DNA from: Halichoerus grypus | Taxonomy: Eukaryota; Chordata; Mammalia; Carnivora; Phocidae | Reading direction: 5' to 3' | Assembly (NCBI RefSeq): GCF_964656455.1 | Contig: NC_135712.1 | Coordinates: forward strand, 71,305,239-71,369,238 | DNA: 64,000 bases | Shown here: piece after piece, positions 1 through 12,249 of the stretch | Layout: every line of letters begins with the position of its first letter | Position numbering within the stretch: the first letter of the stretch is position 1 | Program-made: the position numbers and the translations under genes | The notes under the pieces: generated by a model | Seen by the model: the letters and a program-made list of their open reading frames with translations, nothing else | Database searches by the model: none | Told to the model about the DNA's origin: nothing

Positions 1-2969
1 GAGACAGTCAGGATATAGGATAGGAGTCAAGGGAGAGGATTTGCAAGATGAAGCCAAGAAGCAGAACTGCGCAGAAGCTAAGACAAATGCTCCATGTGGG
101 ACAGAGTGAATGAGAGGCACTTTTTATGGCCACTTGTCCTTGGGTGTGCAGTGGGCTGGCCTGGGTTGAAAATTTAGAGTCAGGGGGACACCAGTTTAGC
201 ACATGCGTAGTGGAGCCTGAGGCTTGTTTCTATCTTCGCATTTCTTTTCTTTTTTAGCCAGCCTGTGCATCTTTCTGTGGATAGTTTACTATCTGCAATC
301 CTTCTGTGCATTATCATGGATTCCTTGTCCTGAGGTCTCTTTCCCCTGCTTTCTCAAGCGAAAATCAGAGCCCCTGAATCATAAAGGAGCAGAAGTACCT
401 TTCCACGCTCGCTTCTTGGCATCCATAGCTCACAAGAAGACATAGCAAAGTGGCTCCCAAGTGCCATTCCTGGAAAAACGGCTCTTCCTGTTTGCATGTG
501 GTCTGGCCAAGTTGACAAGAGCTGAACTGAGCTGCTCGGAAGCTGAAGGGAGAAAGCGGTGGCTCAAGGAGCAGAAACAGTGGGCCAGAGGGAGGATCCT
601 GATACACACCTACTTGGGTCCATCTCCGCCTTTGCCCACCTGTTTTCACCCACATGCCACTTTTTTCAGAGCCGTTTAGTACAGCCGAACTTTCACAGAT
701 CCCCTCAGGGACTGCTAGGCCAAATTTAGAGCCCATACCAACAAGTCTGTTGGCCACATGGTCTGCTACACGAAGCCTGCAACATATGAAAAGTTATATT
801 TAATATCCCTGGGAGAAGACCAAATATGGGAAAGCCAATTTGTGGGATGCAATTGCTCTTTTTGTAAGAAGCATCTCGGCCTAAGTATTTGGTGAACTCA
901 CAGCCCTCTAGAGTTGGGCTGCAGATTCTCTAGTTTTAAGAAGACACGTGGACAAGCAGAGTCTTTAGAGGTAGAGGAACATTCCTGGATCCTCAAAGCC
1001 CCAAACAAGGTCATTGTCCTCCTGCCACATCTGATCAGCATCTGATTGGCCCTAGAGCAGACTTTGAACAACTCTCAGGCAGCCCAGCATCCTGTCCAGT
1101 GGCCTGACCAAGGGCTGGACTGCAATCCTTCTTTCCTCTTGAAAAGCTGGGACTGATGAGGGGAAAGAGAGTGGAGAAGGGGAATGGATGATCTAATTTT
1201 CCACGGGGTTGGTCAACAAGTTGATCCCCACCATTGAGATGTCTCTTTTTTGTGAATATTTTACCTACCTATGTTCTGGGTCCCAGGGCTTCTGAATGGA
1301 CTCTTCCTAGACAATCACACTAGGTCTCTTAAAACACAACCTAGCCTGCTTCCTTCCCTCACTGATTCTGAGAAAGGAAGCCATCCCCAATCCCTTTCCT
1401 ACCTTCTATCACTCCAGGTAGGCTAACATTGGATAAAGCCTTCCTATATCCCTCAAAGTAAAGACCCCAAAAGTCCACTAAAAGTCCTTCAGCCAAGCCT
1501 GAATTTGTTCAAGACACAGTGCTAGCCTCTGACGCAGCCTGTAGAGGTTCTGAATACCGACCATTGCATTTAAAGAAGACTTAAAGGAAAGAGAAGGGTG
1601 GTTAATGGACTTCCTTGAGCTCTCAACATATACCCAGAGCAAAAGAAAGAGGGGTGAATGAAGAGGAGAGATTAAGGCCTTTGCTCTATTCCCCAGGTGC
1701 AGAGAAGCAAAGCACTAAGGGCACTGAATTGCAGTCTTCTGGGGTTCAGAATTGCTACACAGGTCAAATGAGGGCACTGCCAGGTCAATCCCCAATCAGG
1801 ATGTGACACTTCTCCAAAGGGAGCAGATGATGTAGGGCTCCCCACCCCACACAGTGTGGGACCCAGCATGGGTACAGGACAGGGACACACACAGAGCAAA
1901 CCATGGGGCCAAGCAATCAGACTCGTCTATTACATCACACATATGGAGGTCAACACGTGCACCCAACACTGGCATTTTGTAGAACCACTTGGGGGACGAA
2001 ACACCATTCATACAAATCACTTGAAAATGTCTGTTCTCAAAAACTCTGAACTTAGAAGAGCTCTGAAAAAGGGAAGGGACATGAGCATCATACAGCATCA
2101 GAGGATGAGAACATCACGAGGGTAAGGGGGTGGGGAAACACAAACACCCAGAACAGATTTAGCAGAATTGGGTCAATGCTAAGTCAGCTGTTCAGACTAA
2201 ACCAAACAGCTGATTCTCCTGGCCTTACAGTCCTTGGTGAGGAGAAAATGGAAGTTAATAGCATAACCCATGCCCAGGTGAAGCCCCAGCACCACCATAG
2301 AGCAGAGTCTACATTTGGAAAGCCTTGGCCCTCTCCTTGAACTCGGTTTTCAAGGTTTGATGATGAGTCAGTCACCTCATTCTCCCTCATCAGTTTCTGT
2401 CTTTAACTATAGCCTGACGTGTCTGAACCCGTAAGCACCCCCAGAGCTGGCGCACCCATCATCTTCACACCACGGATGACTAACCACAGCCTGCTCACAG
2501 TCTCCTAATTATCACAAAACAAAAATGCTACATGCCTGAAAGCTGAGGTTTTGGGAAAAGTACATTGGAAGAGCTGCAGAAGCAGCAGAGAGACAAGGTA
2601 GCAATGAGCTAACCTTTTGACAGGCCCTTGTAACCCCCAGAGGCATGGGCCGAGCAACCAAGGATGCAGGTAGGGTTTTCTCCTTGGCAAGACTGTACTG
2701 TCAGTATCATTCATTACTGCCTCTGATTGGGATCCCAGGCTCGTTAAGACCTGTGTGCCTTTGACTGTTTCTCTTGGATCAGATTGGATTCCCCTTTGCA
2801 GAGAATTGTCAGGACTTTCTAGTGTCCAGTGCAGGCCTGATATCATCTCTTGGCTTGACTTCTTCCTGAAGTTTCTCCCCTGTGGCTCTGTGTGCACTGC
2901 TGATGACACGTCACCATTCTCGCGTGCTGGCTGGCAGGCCCACTGCTCCCAGCTCAACCAAAACACTTG
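1..2969. other. Unique non-coding sequence, no recognised repeat
   Basis: Nearly 3 kb in which I recognise no interspersed repeat, microsatellite or coding exon. Several short open frames overlap on both strands (for example around 365-757 and 2505-2966), but none resembles a known protein and none has a convincing start with splice sites. Base composition is ordinary. This is either true single-copy DNA or contains repeats too old to see by eye. Confidence 0.5.
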
Positions 2970-4448
2970 AACTAAATTTATGCTCCCAATTGTGGTGGTA
3001 CAGAACAGAGAAAGACACTCAGTTTAGACACAGAAGCACAGCCAAGTCAACTTTTAAAAAGGAGAGAGAAGAGGGCCTCCTACCCTCTCTGATACTAAGA
3101 CATATTATAAAGCCAAAATGATGAAAACAGTAATTGAAAAAACATACAAATAAACCAACAAAACAGAAGAGAGAGCGCAGATATACCCTTGTATGTGTCA
3201 GAACTTAATACAGAATGACGGCACCACAAATCGGTGCGGGGGGGGAGGGTAGAACATTTAGTAAATGGCATTTGGGAGACTGACTTACTATGTGGAGGAA
3301 AAAACAAGCAAACAAAACAAAACTGGATCTCTACTAACCACACACAAAGAGGGCTCTCGAGAGTTTAAAGATCAGAGTATTAAAAGTTCAAGAAAAGCAG
3401 AACTAAAGTAGGTAGAATTAAGTGAAGGGAAATATCTTTGTGATTCGGCAAAGCTCTTCTAAAACAAAATTTCAAGAACATAAACCATAATACAAAATTC
3501 TGTGAACTTGATTATATCAAACTTAAGGCTTTCTAATCAACCAAAGACCCCTTGGACAACGTTAACAGACTGATGATGAAATAGAAAGAGAGATCCGTAA
3601 CACTTAAAACCAGCAAGGGGTTCATACGAAGAATACGCAAGGATCTCAAGCATTTCTGACTGCCATGGAAGAAGTGGGGAAAGGATATAAACAAACATCA
3701 TACAGAAGAAAGAACTCCAAAAAGTAGACAAGTAGGTGTAGGTCAATTTTCCTGGAAAGCCGATTCTGAGATGAAGAGTTGTGAGCAGCAGATTTATTAC
3801 ATTAAGTATGAAAAATGCAAATTAAAACAACAAAGAGATATCACTGTCTGCCTTTTATATTAGCAAAATGTAGAAAGAAGGGTCACGCCATGTGTTGGCA
3901 GAGACGTGGGACACGGTAGCCCTTACACGCGGCTGCTGGGAAGATAGGCATCAGAGAAGTGCATTGGCAAACATTCTGGGGGGATGATCTGGCGTTATGA
4001 GTCACCTTTTCTGCGTAGCCTACTAGCAATTCCTCTACTAGGTATACATCCCAAGAAATCCTCAGACAACTCTGAGTTCAGAGATATGTGTACACATGTT
4101 TTGTGCACAGTTACTTGTGGTGGGACTTGGGGGCCATCTGAGTTTCCAGCAGTGGGATCGAGAAATAAAATCCAGTGAATCTAGTACACCGGGAAGTACT
4201 AGGCAGGAAGACTGAAGCAAATGCTCAGTTAGTTGTACACAGAGCAAATGGATGTTTAAGGCAGTGGAAAGAAGAGGGGGAGAAACAGGGAAAAGAAGGT
4301 AGGAAACAAGGAGATAGAATATTTACATAAATTAAAACATACTGCAAACAAATACTGTTTCTATGCAAACATGCAAACAAAAGGATGAATATAGACACAA
4401 AAATCATTGTGTGTGAGAGAGGGGAATGGAATGGCAGGATGGGGAGTA
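2970..4448 (+). mobile_element. Old L1 LINE, 3' part of ORF2 plus 3' UTR, decayed
   Basis: The + strand carries successive blocks that read like the end of L1 ORF2: a 'cataaaccataatac...gattatatcaaacttaa' block near 3480-3530, a 'ggataaac' block near 3680, 'atgaaaaatgcaaattaaaacaacaa' near 3808, a 'gtgttggcagagacgtgg' block near 3892, and 'gcaattcctctactaggtatacatcccaagaaa' near 4025-4060 (the usual Q/N-F/Y-L-G-I-Y-P region). Stops and indels break all frames, so it is inactive. An AT-rich 3' UTR-like stretch follows. The 5' edge is uncertain. Divergence suggests an old L1M-type copy rather than a recent carnivore L1. Confidence 0.8.
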
Positions 4449-4463
4449 AAAGGAATAAGGAAG

Positions 4464-4654
4464 GGGCGCCTGGGTGGCTCAGTTGGTTAAGCATCTGCCT
4501 TCGGCTCAGGTCATGATCCCAATGTCCTGGGATCGAGCCCCACGTCGTTGGGCTCCCTGCTCAGTGGGGACCCTCTTTCTCCCTCTCCCTCTGCCTGCTG
4601 CTCTGCTTACTTGTGCTCTCTCTCTCTAATAAATAAATAAAATCTTAAGAAAAG
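4464..4654 (+). mobile_element. SINEC (CAN-SINE), full length, young
   Basis: tRNA-derived SINE with head 'gggcgcctgggtggctcag', B-box-like 'gggatcgagcc', CT-rich block and an 'aataaataaataaaatctt' tail. It is flanked by a perfect 15-bp target-site duplication at 4449-4463 and 4655-4669 (aaaggaataaggaag). It landed at the end of the L1 remnant. The intact duplication and near-consensus body mark a fairly recent insertion. Confidence 0.95.
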
Positions 4655-4669
4655 AAAGGAATAAGGAAG

Positions 4670-6589
4670 TAAATAAATCCAAGAGCAGGGTCTCTCAGGG
4701 ACCAGTGATACAAATATCCCAGACCCAAGTAGTCGGATTCACTCAACTCCTGACACCTGCCTTCTAAAACAAGCCCCAGCGACTAACACCACTTGAACCT
4801 TGGGAAAGCAAGCCCGTATGCTTCACCCTCTCTTTGCGATCTCTCCCAAAAGGGCACGCAGGCTGAGTCACTGGAAAATTGCAGAGCCCTACCGCACACA
4901 ACTCCGTGCTTTTACCTGTGAATGAAATGACACCCACCTCCGATCTTCCGTGGGATGGAAAGGTTGGCACCTGGATAGAGATTCATGCGTCTCTCAGGCA
5001 GAATGGCTTTGCTCACAGGATGCCTTTTCATTTTCTATGCCATGAACTTCCCCACCTTTGATTCCAATCGAAGTCATCAGCTGAGCTGAGAGGCGGTAGA
5101 CATAACTAACTGCCAATGCCCCTCTTTGGTCAGAGCTGGTATGAAAGACAGAGGAAACACAGTAAACTCAGAGCATTGTCTTAGATCTTGCCCACCTGGG
5201 AGAGGGCCCAGAATGGTGAGGTGACATTCATCCCACTGGGAAGTGGGCTCGCTTTGATCCACTGGTCTGGCGAGTTCTCTCTGCTAATGGGGAGTGGAGG
5301 ATGTGTGAAATTGATCCTGCCTGACCCATCAGTCCCTGAAAAACGGGAGATCCTGAGAGAGCTAGAAGAACAATGAGGCTTATCAGTTGGTCTTGGGTCC
5401 CATTCCCCGTGGTGGCTATTCCAAACCTTGACTGCTGTCCCTGAAGTTCCCAACTCTATCCCATAAGCAATTGAGGACCAGGGTCAGGTTACCTGGCCAA
5501 AGTGAGGAACACTGAGATTAAGATCCAGGGATGCAGAGAAGAGCTGATCTGGGAAGACGGAGAGAAGGCCAGAATATCAAAGTGGCCAAAAATACTGCTC
5601 TAAACCTTCTGGTTGGCAGCAGGCCCTGACTCCCAGGTTAACCCTTACTTTCCCAGACGATACCTTCTTCAGGTATCACTAGAGGAAAGGTCTCCTTGAG
5701 ACACCAGCATTACGTTCCACAAACAAGTCTCTGCAGTGACTAGGATCCCCAGGAAAAAGAAGACTCCCAGGATACATGGTAAGGGAGTTTGCACGGGTAC
5801 CATTTTTATTGTGTTTCCTTCTGGGTCCAGAAAGTAAACTTCTGTGCCTGCTTTAAGACTGTGAGTTCTGGGAAGTTCATGGTAAGTGGTATCTTGCTGT
5901 TTAAAGACAAGGACAGAAGCTGGCTGGTGACTGTCTAAAATGCCTTCACAGTAGGCATTCTGCAAATGTTAACTCCCTTGCCCACCACCCCTTTCCTATT
6001 CCTTGTTGGCGCGGTGGAGGAGTCACGCTGGGACCCAGAAGATCTGGTCTTTGTTCTTGGCTCCAACACCTTTTCACAGAATGATCTCAGGCAAGGGGTT
6101 CTCCCTTCCCCCAGCCCTCTGCCTCCCTGACTCTAGTTTCTCATGTTTAGAATTGGAGCTAGTAAAATCTGTCTTCGTGGTGGCCAGGTTAGCCCCCATC
6201 CCCTTTTCTCCAGCCTCTAGGGAATATAAAATATTATTAGATTTTAGTTTTTTTAATAAAAAACTATAAAGAAATATAAAATCAGCCGAATCCTACAATC
6301 TAGGTAAACTCTGTTGGCATTAAAAAGACAGATGTGAGAAAGCAGAAGCGACATAAAAACATACAAGATGAACATTGAAAGTCACTTTCTCCCATTCCCA
6401 CCGTCCACAGTAAGTAAGTACTCCCCCAAAGTCAGTAACTGCTATTAACAGTTGCTTATAATTCCATCCAGAAAAATTATGTGTAATACTTACATATATT
6501 CTTTTTTTAAAATATGCGTAAGTGATCATACTGCCTATAGTATTCTCTAATTTGATTTTTTCGACTTAAACATCTTTCATGTATATATA
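4670..6589. other. Unique sequence with one 98-codon open frame on the minus strand
   Basis: No recognised repeat. On the minus strand, 5965-5669 stays open for 98 codons and includes a hydrophobic, membrane-helix-like segment. The frame has no ATG in its first half and no known homologue that I recognise, so I do not call it a gene. The remainder shows nothing I can name. Confidence 0.45.
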
Positions 6590-6705
6590 AAGCTACTTTA
6601 TTCTTTTTATCAGCTATATTATAATAAATATATTATATTATATATTATATATATGTTATATATATTAAAAATAAATAAATAGAATAAAATATTATTATAT
6701 TTTAT
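6590..6705. repeat. AT-rich low-complexity / (TA)n-like tract
   Basis: About 115 bp almost purely A and T, with imperfect TA and TTATA repeats around 6605-6665 followed by AATAAATAAATA. It is likely polymorphic and easily melted. No function is implied. Confidence 0.85.
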
Positions 6706-6884
6706 CAAATGGACTTGTCATTCAGTCCAGGAAGATTGTGAATTTCTCTCCTTTTGCGAACACCAGTTCATCCTCTTGCCCTTTGATTGAAAGAATTCTA
6801 AAATCCCACAATGATGAGATTTGCATTGTAGAAAATTATTCTTATAGCAGTGTAGAAAGTGGCTCGGAGGAACAAGAATGCTGT

Positions 6885-7290
6885 AAGACCAGTTAGGAGA
6901 CTATTTGAACATATTTGGAAAGTAAATATAGAGGAGAATAGACATAAAGGACATTAAAAAGTAGCTGCCAGAATTCAGTGAGCGGATGGCTACACTGAGC
7001 CTTGGGTGACTGGGTGGGTGGAGCCCTTATCCGAGGGGAGAACAGGATAGGGAGCAGGCTTGGGGGTGAAGACAATGAGTTCAATCTGGGGCATGGGGAG
7101 GTTGACCATCCAGGCAGATCCACGAGGAAGATGAATGTGTGGGTCAGGGGCTCAAGGAAGGGAACCGGCCACGACGCAGACCCAGGAGCCTCTAGGGGAC
7201 AGGGGCAGAGGATGAAACTGTGGGAGTGTGCGAATCACTCAAGGAGAAGGTGTGGGATGGGAAGAGGAAGGGGCCGTCAGCGAGTCTCAA
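6885..7290 (-). mobile_element. L2-type LINE fragment (RT 3' region), antisense
   Basis: Read on the minus strand, the segment resembles the conserved L2/CR1-clade ORF block: '...aactcattgtcttcacccccaagcc' near 7080-7055 and 'cacccacccagtcacccaagg' near 7020-6998. The + strand begins with the matching 'agaccagttaggagactatt' near 6887. The 187-codon + strand frame at 7002-7565 is therefore antisense to a dead LINE. Edges are approximate. Confidence 0.6.
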
Positions 7291-8324
7291 TCATCTTTTG
7301 TGAGGATTTCCCAAACATTTTAAAGAATCCTCTGGGTGCCTCAGAATTATTACCAGTTAAGAGCAGCCTCTTGTCCCAAAACAATATGACAAGTCAAGAG
7401 AAGAGCAATGAGAGAGAAGTAGCAGTACAGAGAGGAGCTGGATTTTTCAGGGCAGTGACAAAGGGACCTGAAAGGTGCTTCATGAAAGGAAACAGGAAGG
7501 CTTCCAGAGGGGGCCTGCTTGAGCTATGGGAGTTTTGCTTCCTTGAGACGATGCTCAGGACATGAAGCCACAGGCTTCCGGGGGTGTCCACCTCAGCCTC
7601 CCTGGCTGCCCCAGTCCTCTGCACACGGAAGGCCCCACGAAATCTTTGCAAGTTACAGGCATGAGGCACACGATGGCCCGATCAAGCCAAATGCATGTGT
7701 AAAGCTGTCTCCTGGCTGTGAGGAATAAAAGCCAGGATTTTAAAGTCTGAATTATTCAGATGCTGTACCCCGGAGGTGACTCATAACCTGAGGAGCACCT
7801 CGGTAGAACAGCCCCTGAGGATTTGTGTGAACATGGCTCAGCCCACAGTGTTTCCTGCTATCAGTCAAGGGCTAACAAAAGATAAAATAACAGAATTGTT
7901 CTTACGCAGGGTCCTGAGGAGAGCCTGGAGGACAAGCCTGAAGTCTAGCCTGTCGTAATAAGGAGAGAAGCAATTTGCCCTCATGAGGGAGCAGAGGGTT
8001 CTCTGGGCTCTCCAAGTGCTGGTATCCAGAATTCCTGGGTCCTTTCTTCACACAAGAAGGCAGGTTAAGCTGCAGGGGTGGTTATTTCAAGTATTCCCTT
8101 TCAGAATAACACGTAAGAGCTTCCCTGAGAAAAGTGACAATAGTCTTCCAGCCCTGAGCTGACATCACCACATCATGGAGGTCAATGGGGCTGCTCAGGG
8201 CTTGTGCTGTTGAGACCATGAGCCAATGCCTACACTGGCAGGGAAGGTCAAGTGTGCATGGTTTGGTGAAAACTCATCTCATGAATGGAGGAAGCCCTAA
8301 AACCCACTCTAGAGAGAAGGAGGC
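7291..8324. other. Unique sequence, nothing recognised
   Basis: About 1 kb without recognisable repeats. An AATAAA hexamer lies at 7724-7729 ('gaggaataaaagcc'), but no transcript structure around it supports a 3' end. Confidence 0.4.
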
Positions 8325-8535
8325 AGCATGGCACAGTGCCTGTTCCTGGGACTTGGAAGGATCAAGACCCGAGCTGGGAGTCCCTGGCTCAGCCCCTGGG
8401 TGACCTTGGAGAAGACAATTCTTTCTCTCAGCCTCAGTTTCTGTAACACTTAAATGCTGACCCTAGTCCCCTACTTATGGGGTTCTTGGGAAGATCAGAT
8501 GAAGTTAAGATATGAAAAAGCCCTTCGCTGTTCCC
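8325..8535 (+). mobile_element. MIR SINE fragment
   Basis: Matches the MIR layout on the + strand: 'agcatggcacagtg' head, 'ctgggtgaccttggagaaga' core (8395-8415), 'cagcctcagtttctgtaa' (8430-8447), then 'ggggttcttgggaagatcagatgaa' (8479-8503). It is diverged, as expected for a family older than the placental radiation. Confidence 0.75.
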
Positions 8536-8574
8536 TCAGACCATGTAAAAGCTAGGATATTGCTTTGGCCCCCT

Positions 8575-8830
8575 ATCGAATGACTTTTCATCCCCCAGAT
8601 CTTAGATTGATGTCACTCCCTTGGGAGGCCTTCCCTGGCCCTCCTGTCCCCTTTTTTCCCTCCTGTCTCCTTCACACTTGTTGTACCTGTGATTTTCGGT
8701 TTACTGTCGGTGTTCCTGACAGGAAGGTAAATGCCATGAGTGTTGGGCCGTGTCTGGCTTCCTCCCCACGGTCTCCCGGTGCCAACCCAGAGCCAGGTGG
8801 AGTGGATGGGCCGTACATCCATGCTGACTG
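8575..8830 (+). mobile_element. L2 LINE 3' fragment
   Basis: Shows the L2 3' signature 'ccttgggaggccttccctggccctcc' (8618-8643), then 'ttcacacttgttgtacctg' and 'gacaggaaggtaaatgccatgag' (8718-8740). It lies just downstream of an MIR, a common pairing since MIR uses L2 machinery. Confidence 0.6.
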
Positions 8831-8835
8831 ACCAG

Positions 8836-10438
8836 CATTGTCCCCAGAGGGCCCTGAGTATTGCTCAGGGTGGAACTTCATAGCTTTGAGGCCATCAACC
8901 AGTGCTGTGCCACTCAGGATTTGCTTGGAAGAGAACAGATACCTCCTGCTACTTCCCTGGCAATGGGAGTTGGCTGCCTGCTGAGGACATTGGAACTTCA
9001 TTTCACCCCTTACTCTTCTCTTTGTGCCTGTCCTCCATCAGAGTCCTTGAGGGGGCAATTGCGCCTTTCATAATACACCCTTGCTCTGCAGCGCTATCAT
9101 TCAGGATCTGGGAGTGAACGGAGAATGTCGGAGGGCGCGGTGAGGTAGAGAAGAGCTTTCCACAGTGCAGTGGCCAGAACTGAGGACACAGGAGAGACCG
9201 GGTTTTCCACTCTCAGCCTCTGGAATGCAACTGCTGGCTCTGATCCTGGCCTGCAGGGAAGAGGGAAGGAACCTCAGTGCAGGATGTCCCCAGGCAGTTG
9301 GCCTGCACGTGCTATGGGGGCAACTGTCTGCCCTGAGTGTGGGGCCCTGAGGAGCTGCTTGGGGCTCCACCTAAGTGACCTCCAGCTCACTCTCGATTTG
9401 ATACAAACCTCACCATTTTCTCAGAAATTTCCTTCCGAGCTCATTTCCTTTGTTACCGGGATGCCCATCAAATATGACTGGTTCCTGTGTGGAGCGGAGG
9501 GCTGTGCCCAGGGATTGACCTTCAGCCCATCAGATACGGTTTTCTAGTCACCCATCATGGTTTGCTTGGATTGGAGTGGGAGGACACCAGGCGTGGCTCT
9601 GAGTGGCAGTCTCCCGAGCTGCTGAAGGGGCAAGTCACCCGAGTCGGGGACCCAGGGGTTGCCTGGTGCTCAGGTTACACTGATAGACAAAATGAGCCTA
9701 TTCAAGAGCCAAGTTCAAATTTCCCTGCAGGTATATTTTCCAGAGAGTCTGGGAGGGAGCAGCCATATCCTGCCAGTAGGCCCTGAAGACTCTGTCCCCC
9801 ATGCCTGGCACCAAGGGAACGCCCCCCCGCCAAATGTGGCCACTGGGCTGACCTGGGAACAAAGATGATTCTAGTTTCATTCTCCAGTGGGGTTTTCCCC
9901 CATAAAATGGCAGTGTTCCTTTAAGTCAGTGCAGTGCTCCTCTCTTGGACTGGCCATAGGGTAAATGAATCAACTGACCAGACTCTTCTCCCTGGGGGTT
10001 CTGGGCTGGAAATTCCTCCTACTTGCTTCAGCTTATGTCCAGGAACAAAGAGCAGTGAAGAAGGGATTAACTTTTCCCTCTGTTAGTTTCTCTCTTCTTT
10101 CTCAGAATAATTCCACTTCCAACTCAGGGATTTCGTTTCCTCTCAGAGCCTCGCTTCTTTCTTGACTACCCGTGACGGTTACAGAAAATTTCCTGGCTCC
10201 TGTGGTCTTCCCTGGGCTCAACGTGGGGAGTGAGCATCTCTCTGGGTGGCTTTCTCAGCATGGCTTTTTCCTACCTGTGACTCTTGGCTTCATCCATTTC
10301 TTTCCAGCACGAACCCGGGACTAGCCTCCCATCCACTCCAAATAACATCCTATTAATAATGCTATTTCCCTCCAAGAAGCCTTCTCTTCTGCGAAATGAA
10401 TGTGTTGATCAAATCATACATGGATTCTGGTTCTCATT
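8836..10438. other. Unique sequence, nothing recognised
   Basis: About 1.6 kb without identifiable repeats. Overlapping open frames on both strands (for example 9170-9547 and 9487-9786) have no recognisable domain and no supporting splice or start context. Confidence 0.4.
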
Positions 10439-10439
10439 A

Positions 10440-10605
10440 AAATTTGACAGCAAAAGATGGTAGAAAGAACACTGATTTGGGAGTTAGGATTTCTGGGTTC
10501 TCATCCTATCTCTGGCCTTAACTAGTGTGTGATCTTGAGAAAGTCACTTGTCTTGGCTGAGACTCATAGTTCCCTCTGTAATGTAAGGGGTTCCTTCTAC
10601 TGCTA
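10440..10605 (+). mobile_element. MIR SINE fragment
   Basis: 'gatggtagaaagaacactgatttgggagttagga' (10456-10489) followed by 'tgtgatcttgagaaagtcactt' (10527-10548) and 'ctctgtaatgtaaggggttcc' (10574-10594) follow the MIR order of tRNA-like head, CORE and 3' half. The element is diverged and lacks its 3' end. Confidence 0.7.
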
Positions 10606-10619
10606 ACATTCTGGTGTCT

Positions 10620-12060
10620 ATTGTAAATAGTCTTGCAATCCCCATGACACTTGATCATCATGAAGACACACAGATGTAGACTTGACTCAGGGACCACCAT
10701 GATCACAATAATGAACAGGATACCAAAGCACCTGACTTCAGTAGACAATTACCCCAGGCTAGATCTTGCTCTTTCTGTGCCCTTTATAGAAAAGGGTCCA
10801 ACAGATTAATGGGATGGCAAGTGGGACCAGACTTAGAATGGACACAGAAGCAGACCAGAGGCCTAATATCCCAGGATCTATGCCACTCTATTTTTATTGC
10901 CAAAGAGTCATAAGGTGTTTCTTCAGTCCCAGGCTAAACAGACGTCTGCACTAGAATCAACTGATGCCTGGGACAGAGTTGGGGTAGGAGCAGGGCTTAA
11001 GACAGACCACTCTATACCTGTTCAGTTCTTCTCTTTGAGGTCCCTGCAGACAAAAAATACCACTCCCACAGCCCCTGGGACTGTTCCACAGCACGCTGAC
11101 CCTTCCTGGGCACCAGCAGGGCTGAGAAGGCAGGTTTGGCTGTGCTAGGAACAAGTGGTGTTTGCACTCAGCAACAATATCACCCAGCAGCCATGTGTCG
11201 GTGACTTCAGCTTTCCAAAAACCTGGAAATAAAATCTGCGCTCCAAACAAATGTGAAATATTTGCAAGTTTTCAAAAGGAGCCGGGTCTGTTTTCCATAG
11301 GAGAGAAAAAAGGAGCTGTAAATGTGGTAATTAGAAGCAGACATTTTCTTCCATTATTCTAAAGCAATGAAGCTGTTGTAAGGCTTGCAGATCGGACCTC
11401 TCTGCGAGAAGGACCATTTGGGGACACATGAATTTGGCGAACAAATCCGGGAAAGCAGGCTCTGTCTCAGCAGGGAAGCTACAGACCTGCAGCAGCCAGG
11501 ACACCTTTTCCGGAGTGTGGCGGTGCCCAGAACACAGAGTCACTGTCAGGATTGGCCCAGGGTGTGTGTGTGCTGGAGGGATGCGGTGGTTAGGAAAACA
11601 TCCCTGGAACGGATGCTTTAGGTTGTCATTGAATTCTCCAGAAGATGCCGTAGTCAGTGGGAAGAAGTTGTGTCCTGAGCCTCATCTCCGTCGTCCCCAC
11701 CCCCCCAGTACTGCACAGAGACCATTGGCTTTCGTCCAGGCTCCGCAATGCAGAGAATAAAGAGTGAATCATGACGACCTCCCACATTCATACAGCCCTG
11801 GCTCTACTAGAAACATGCTAAATAGGAAACTGGGTGCTAAAACTTAGTTGGCCAAACTTGTTTCTGTTGTTGTTTTATGACCTCCAACGATCTGGGTAGC
11901 CTACTCTAGTTAGCACCGAAGCAAGTATCTCTACTTTTCACTAGATAGCTATGCCTTCCTCTTGGCTTTATTTGACTGAAAGCATGACTATGTTAAGTTT
12001 TATACAAATATTAAATTAAGTTTGTTATGCAAACAAACCTATAATCATTAATTTTCTCAT
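10620..12060. other. Unique sequence including a conserved-looking AT-rich stretch at 11160-11370
   Basis: No interspersed repeats seen. 11160-11370 has low CpG, runs such as 'aacaaatgtgaaatatttgcaa' and 'gtggtaattagaagcagacatt', and no frame preserved. That texture is typical of conserved non-coding elements, but conservation cannot be measured from one sequence. Confidence 0.35.
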
Positions 12061-12068
12061 GTCTAAAG

Positions 12069-12249
12069 CAGTGATTCACATCCATGGCTCAGCATTGGTA
12101 TAAGCAGGGAAGCTTTATAAAAATTCCCATGCCTGAGGCCCACCCCCAGAAAATCTATTTTAATTGATTTGGAGTGGGGCCTGGGCATTGATTTTTTTTT
12201 TTAAAGCTCCCCAGATGATTCTAATTGCAGCCAGGATTGAGAACCATTG
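12069..12249 (+). mobile_element. MER5A-like hAT-Charlie MITE, near full length
   Basis: 181 bp beginning 'cagtgattca' and ending 'gagaaccattg', the imperfect terminal inverted repeats of MER5A. Internal blocks include 'ggaagctttataaaaattcccatgcctgaggcccacccccag' (12109-12150) and 'agctccccagatgattctaattgcag' (12206-12231). The central A/T tract is expanded. Length is close to the family's roughly 190 bp. It is non-autonomous and carries no transposase. Confidence 0.85.

Noticed and set aside
7002..7565. 187-codon open frame, the longest in the window
   Set aside because: It overlaps antisense L2 LINE sequence for its first half, has no recognisable domain, and shows no conserved-protein character.
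7720..7740. AATAAA polyadenylation signals (also 16290 and 26519)
   Set aside because: Hexamers without an upstream transcript structure. The one at 26519 belongs to the MLT1 LTR.
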